The notes beneath the pieces were generated by a model. The model saw only the letters and a program-made list of their open reading frames with translations. It made no database searches and was not told the DNA's origin. The position numbers and the translations under genes were made by a program. Shown in pieces: positions 60,849 through 64,000 of a stretch of DNA of 64,000 bases (positions within the stretch are counted from its first letter, which is position 1; each line of letters starts with the position of its first letter). This DNA is from Acidobacteriota bacterium (lineage in GTDB: Bacteria; Acidobacteriota; Blastocatellia; Pyrinomonadales; Pyrinomonadaceae): contig CP065003.1 of NCBI GenBank assembly GCA_016700175.1, positions 2,986,001 through 3,050,000 of the forward strand, given 5' to 3'.

Positions 60849-61145
60849 GTTTTTTGCACGAGACCAGACGGCTCAGATAAGACCGGAGAAAAGCCGGAAA
60901 GTACTTTTGAGACGGACCCGATGCTGCTGCTTATTCCACTTCTGCGGGACCCGGACTCCGGAGGGTTCTTTTCTTGGCCGTCCCCCCGAACGGCAGGGCA
61001 CTTCCGGACATTCTTCGGCTCCGGAACGGGTTCTTCATCTTGTCGGCGAGTAAAAGATTTTTGTCTCCGATACCGATACGTCTATAATCGTCACGAAACC
61101 CTAAGATCGCTTCGGATCAGACCCCAGTACCAGGAAGGCTAAGGA

Positions 61146-63824
61146 ATGCGCAAAGCCGCCAAAAGCCGAATAACAGCGATTATTCTCTCGGTTCTTGTGA
61201 CGGCGGCCTCTTCCGCTCCCCAGAGCACCGCAAGCCCTGCACAGGCCCGAAAGGACCTTTCGGTGCTTATCCTGATCGATGTAAGCCCCTCAGCCCAGTA
61301 CGGCCTGGAGGCCGTCAAGAAGGCGGTCGTGAGCCTTGTGGAACAGCTGGAGGACACAGATGTTTCGGTTGTCGCATTTTCAGAGGACAGAAAGATCCTT
61401 GGAAATTTCGGTGAAGCCCGCTCACGGATCTTAGAAAGGATCAACCGCCTCGACGTCGGGACCGGAAGCTCGGTCTACGATGTTCTCGGTTACGCGCTGG
61501 AAGATCATTTCCGGACGATCTCCGGACCAAGAGCGATCGTTCTTTTCTCCGACGCCGTCGATACGACGAGCCGCAAGATCGGCCACGCGACCCTTGTCAA
61601 TCTGGCCGGCGAGTCCGGCGTCGCCATTTTTCCGGTCTATCTTGATACTTTCGACCAGTACACCGGTTTCAGTTCCGCGATCCCGCCGGGTATCAACAGC
61701 GTCTTTGCCGATATTATTCAGCAGGCCATCAAACAACGAGGCGGCTCCTTTGGACGGCAGTTAGGGACTCCAAAAGGGACTTCGAAATCCGAATATGCCG
61801 AGGGAAGGGTCTTTTTGGAGTCCATTACATCGGTCACCGGCGGACGGATCTTCGAAGCGGAGCTGTCGGAGGTAGGTCTTCTTGAAGCCGCGGCCAATGT
61901 CGCGGGTTTGCTGAGGGAGATCCGGCGGGAATTGAATTCCGATCCCGAGATGTTTGCGAAGTGGTCGCGCCGGCTCACTTCGATCCCCGGCGATTCCGGC
62001 TGCCTTCACGGTGACGGCTGGAGAATTGCCAAACGACCTGCGTTTGTCGGCGTTAAGGACCTTGAAACTGCCAAGGTCCCGAAAGAGCTAGGGAAGAACG
62101 GCATTTACGGAGAGGTTCCGGTCGTTTTTACTATCGATGAGCAAGGAAAGGTTTTACAGGCTAGAGCGTTCGCGGGCCGGCCTGAACTACGCCCTATCGC
62201 AGAAGCGGCGGCGAAGGGAGTACAGTTCGAGCCGCCTCTGTTGTGCGACGGAGAAAAGGCGGTAATCCAGATAAGGAGCTACACCTTCGACAGACCGAAG
62301 AGCCTGAACAAGATCGGGAAGCAGAGAGAAAAGGCCGCGGACGAGGTGGTCAAGGCTCTCGAGCGGCTTGCGAAGGACGGGACGAAACGGGATCCGGCCG
62401 AGGTCTTCGAAAAGGCGTCAAGCCTTTATCAGGAGATAGGCGACAGCTTCGGGACGGCGTTCATTTCGGGTGAAACAGGACTCTATTACCTTCGGAACAA
62501 GGAGTACGGCAAAGCCATCGGTCATTTGCAGGCTGCTCTGGACGGTTACAAGGCGAACGGCGCCGGCTATGAGGCCGCCCGAATGAGCCGGATAATCGGT
62601 CAGATCCACGCCGCGAATGGCAGGAATGTCGAAGCGGTATCTTCCTTTGCCAGGTCGATAGAGGAGTTCGAGGAGTTTGAGGACCATACCTCAAAGGCCC
62701 GTATACTCTCGGACCTGGCCGCGGTCCATATCAGCGAAGGCAAAGACGATCTTGCGCTGCGCGCCCTGGAAGAATCTGTCGTGCTCTTCGAAATGGGAAC
62801 CGGAGGCCATCCTTTTCACACTTCGGTCTCGCGACTTTCGGACCACGCCGTCGCGCTGGACCGGCTCGCCAACCTGTACTTCATGCTCGGCGAGCGTGAG
62901 AAGGCGCTTGAAAACTTCAGGCGCGCGCTGCCCAATCTCATCATCGTTTCCGCGAAGGAAGAAGAAGCGATGATCCGTCAGAACATCGGTTCGATCCTGC
63001 ATTCCCTCGAGGAGCGGAAGCAGGCGGCTGAGTCGTTCGAACGATCGCTGGTCCTATACAAGGAAGGCGGCAACGGGCGCCGTGCCGCAGAAGTATCGCG
63101 GCTGCTCGGAAACCTCCATTTCGAGATCGGTGACGGCAACAAGGCGATCGAATACCTGAATTCAGCGTTGAAGTTTTACCGGGATGCGGGTGACCCGCAG
63201 AACATATCGAATGTGCTCAAGGAGATCGGCCTTGTATTTCTTGCGGCAAAAGACCAACGTGCTCTCGCAAGCTTCGAAGAGGCGCTTCCGTTCGAAGCGC
63301 TCCACAGCAGCGAAGCCGAAATGGCACAGTCAGCGGCTTATCTGATGTGGGCACAGGATGCATTTGGTCAGCCCGGGGCCGCCGCTTTCTTCGGAAAGCT
63401 CACCGCCCGTTCGCTTTCAGACAGATCCCGCTCCCGAAGCCCATCCACGGCGGTTCCCGCAGCATCCGGTTTTGAGGGTTCGTTCAACAAGCTCGCCGAA
63501 ATTATGAGGGCTCAGGGCCGCGAAGCGGAAGCGGAGGAGATCGCCGGATGGTGGCGGGCTTTTGCGGACGCTGTTCCGGTCAGCGGTTCAGCGCCCGGGA
63601 CCGAACTTCCGCCGATCACTTTCACGGCTTCGGAGGCCGCACTCGCCGCTGAATACAGGGAACATCTTAGGAAGATGGCGGAGATCGGATCCCAAACTGA
63701 TCCCGCAAGGGACGGGGCGATCCGGACGGGGTCGTCTGACGCGATCGACCGGGCAGTCGGTGAATTCAGGAAGTTCCTTTCAGCGATACCTTCCAGGCTG
63801 GATCAGTCTCCCGGGGCCGGATGA
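61146..63824 (+). CDS. Exported VWA / TonB_C-like / TPR protein
   Basis: An 892-residue protein with a signal peptide (~1-24), a von Willebrand A domain (~37-262) with the MIDAS motif D45-x-S47-x-S49 and 'IVLFSDAVDT', a TonB C-terminal-like domain (~308-384; 'GEVPVVFTIDEQGKVLQARA' and 'KGVQFEPPLLCDGEKAV'), and a long TPR region (~390-735; 'YGKAIGHLQAALDGYKANGA', 'GDGNKAIEYLNSALKFYRDA'). It lacks an N-terminal transmembrane anchor typical of a true TonB, so it is not an energy transducer but probably a periplasmic adhesion or scaffold protein. The TonB_C-like call rests on pattern similarity. Confidence 0.82.
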   Translation: MRKAAKSRITAIILSVLVTAASSAPQSTASPAQARKDLSVLILIDVSPSAQYGLEAVKKAVVSLVEQLEDTDVSVVAFSEDRKILGNFGEARSRILERINRLDVGTGSSVYDVLGYALEDHFRTISGPRAIVLFSDAVDTTSRKIGHATLVNLAGESGVAIFPVYLDTFDQYTGFSSAIPPGINSVFADIIQQAIKQRGGSFGRQLGTPKGTSKSEYAEGRVFLESITSVTGGRIFEAELSEVGLLEAAANVAGLLREIRRELNSDPEMFAKWSRRLTSIPGDSGCLHGDGWRIAKRPAFVGVKDLETAKVPKELGKNGIYGEVPVVFTIDEQGKVLQARAFAGRPELRPIAEAAAKGVQFEPPLLCDGEKAVIQIRSYTFDRPKSLNKIGKQREKAADEVVKALERLAKDGTKRDPAEVFEKASSLYQEIGDSFGTAFISGETGLYYLRNKEYGKAIGHLQAALDGYKANGAGYEAARMSRIIGQIHAANGRNVEAVSSFARSIEEFEEFEDHTSKARILSDLAAVHISEGKDDLALRALEESVVLFEMGTGGHPFHTSVSRLSDHAVALDRLANLYFMLGEREKALENFRRALPNLIIVSAKEEEAMIRQNIGSILHSLEERKQAAESFERSLVLYKEGGNGRRAAEVSRLLGNLHFEIGDGNKAIEYLNSALKFYRDAGDPQNISNVLKEIGLVFLAAKDQRALASFEEALPFEALHSSEAEMAQSAAYLMWAQDAFGQPGAAAFFGKLTARSLSDRSRSRSPSTAVPAASGFEGSFNKLAEIMRAQGREAEAEEIAGWWRAFADAVPVSGSAPGTELPPITFTASEAALAAEYREHLRKMAEIGSQTDPARDGAIRTGSSDAIDRAVGEFRKFLSAIPSRLDQSPGAG

Positions 63825-63921
63825 TTCTCCGGTTAAGTCGAGTTTCATTCACGGCCAACGAGGGGGTTTCTGCCCGTCGGATGCGGACGCTAAAGCGGCT
63901 TGATTCCTCCCAGGCGCCTCC

Positions 63922-63964
63922 CGGAAAGGCAAGCCTTTCCGCACGCCACGGCGGCAGAGCCGCG
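63922..63964. repeat. Hairpin repeat shared with 38530-38572
   Basis: CGGAAAGGC-AA-GCCTTTCCG followed by GCACGCCACGGCGGCAGAGC and CGCG parallels the CGGAAACGC-AA-GCGTTTCCG plus GCACACAATGGCGGCGAAGC sequence at 38530-38572. It is the end of the window; the spacer from 63825 has no gene. Confidence 0.85.
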
Positions 63965-64000
63965 AGAAGTGTCTGCCGGTCGGAGCGCTGATCTCGGCCA

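Overview
The window looks like a chromosomal segment of an acidobacterium of the Blastocatellia / Pyrinomonadaceae type. This is an inference from moderately high G+C, the style of the gene set (monomeric isocitrate dehydrogenase, DUF1015, TonB_C and TPR fusions, many small secreted lipoproteins) and intergenic spacers packed with palindromic short-word repeats. No rRNA is present to confirm it. Two tRNA genes (Ser-TGA and Asn-GTT, both with encoded CCA) are present.

Layout. 1-7.6 kb: a plus-strand operon of a zinc-ribbon/DUF4178 protein (cut by the window start), a 50-residue membrane peptide, DUF350, a membrane-anchored spermidine-synthase-like enzyme, a GxxExxY nuclease-fold gene wedged in by inverted repeats, a secreted FAD oxidase, a polytopic membrane protein and a lipoprotein. 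7.8-14.1 kb: minus-strand PDZ protein, PLP aminotransferase, a CusF-cytochrome c fusion, galE and a CapD/PglF-type sugar-nucleotide dehydratase. 14.6-24 kb: a plus-strand transport locus (MerC, ABC ATPase, unknown protein, TonB-dependent receptor, two ABC-2/DUF3526 permeases, DUF5916 outer-membrane protein). 24.3-33.6 kb: Wza-like export protein, acyl-CoA ligase with a TetR repressor and a palindromic FadR-type operator, tRNA-Ser, a TlpA-like protein, recF, an SDR, an HExxH membrane protein, two GNATs and an intradiol dioxygenase. 33.6-49.2 kb: ECF sigma factor with FecR-type anti-sigma, DUF1015, twin lipoproteins, pterin dehydratase, isocitrate dehydrogenase, a TatT-like protein, a 5'-nucleotidase, purE-[GxxExxY]-purK, crcB, rpiA and a glycosyltransferase.

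49.4-56.3 kb is accessory DNA. tRNA-Asn is followed 2.9 kb later by a 41-bp copy of its 3' part, the signature of a tRNA-targeted integrated element; no integrase is recognisable. Just beyond lie a YgiD-type dioxygenase, a HigBA toxin-antitoxin pair and a RES/Xre toxin-antitoxin pair. 56.4-60.3 kb: DUF305, LVIVD-repeat and amidohydrolase secreted proteins. The window closes with a VWA-TonB_C-TPR protein.

The most unusual theme is the spacer DNA. About twenty intergenic elements share one architecture: two arms in inverted orientation, often built from tandem 7-11 nt words, enclosing 50-250 bp. Both GxxExxY genes, which keep an apparently intact PD-(D/E)xK catalytic signature, sit inside 606-bp and 666-bp units bounded by such arms, and both units interrupt otherwise coherent loci. 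This suggests a mobile or mobilised element family with a nuclease-fold gene and gene-less derivatives. That reading is a hypothesis from one window. All calls are by eye from sequence and translation; no database search was run.
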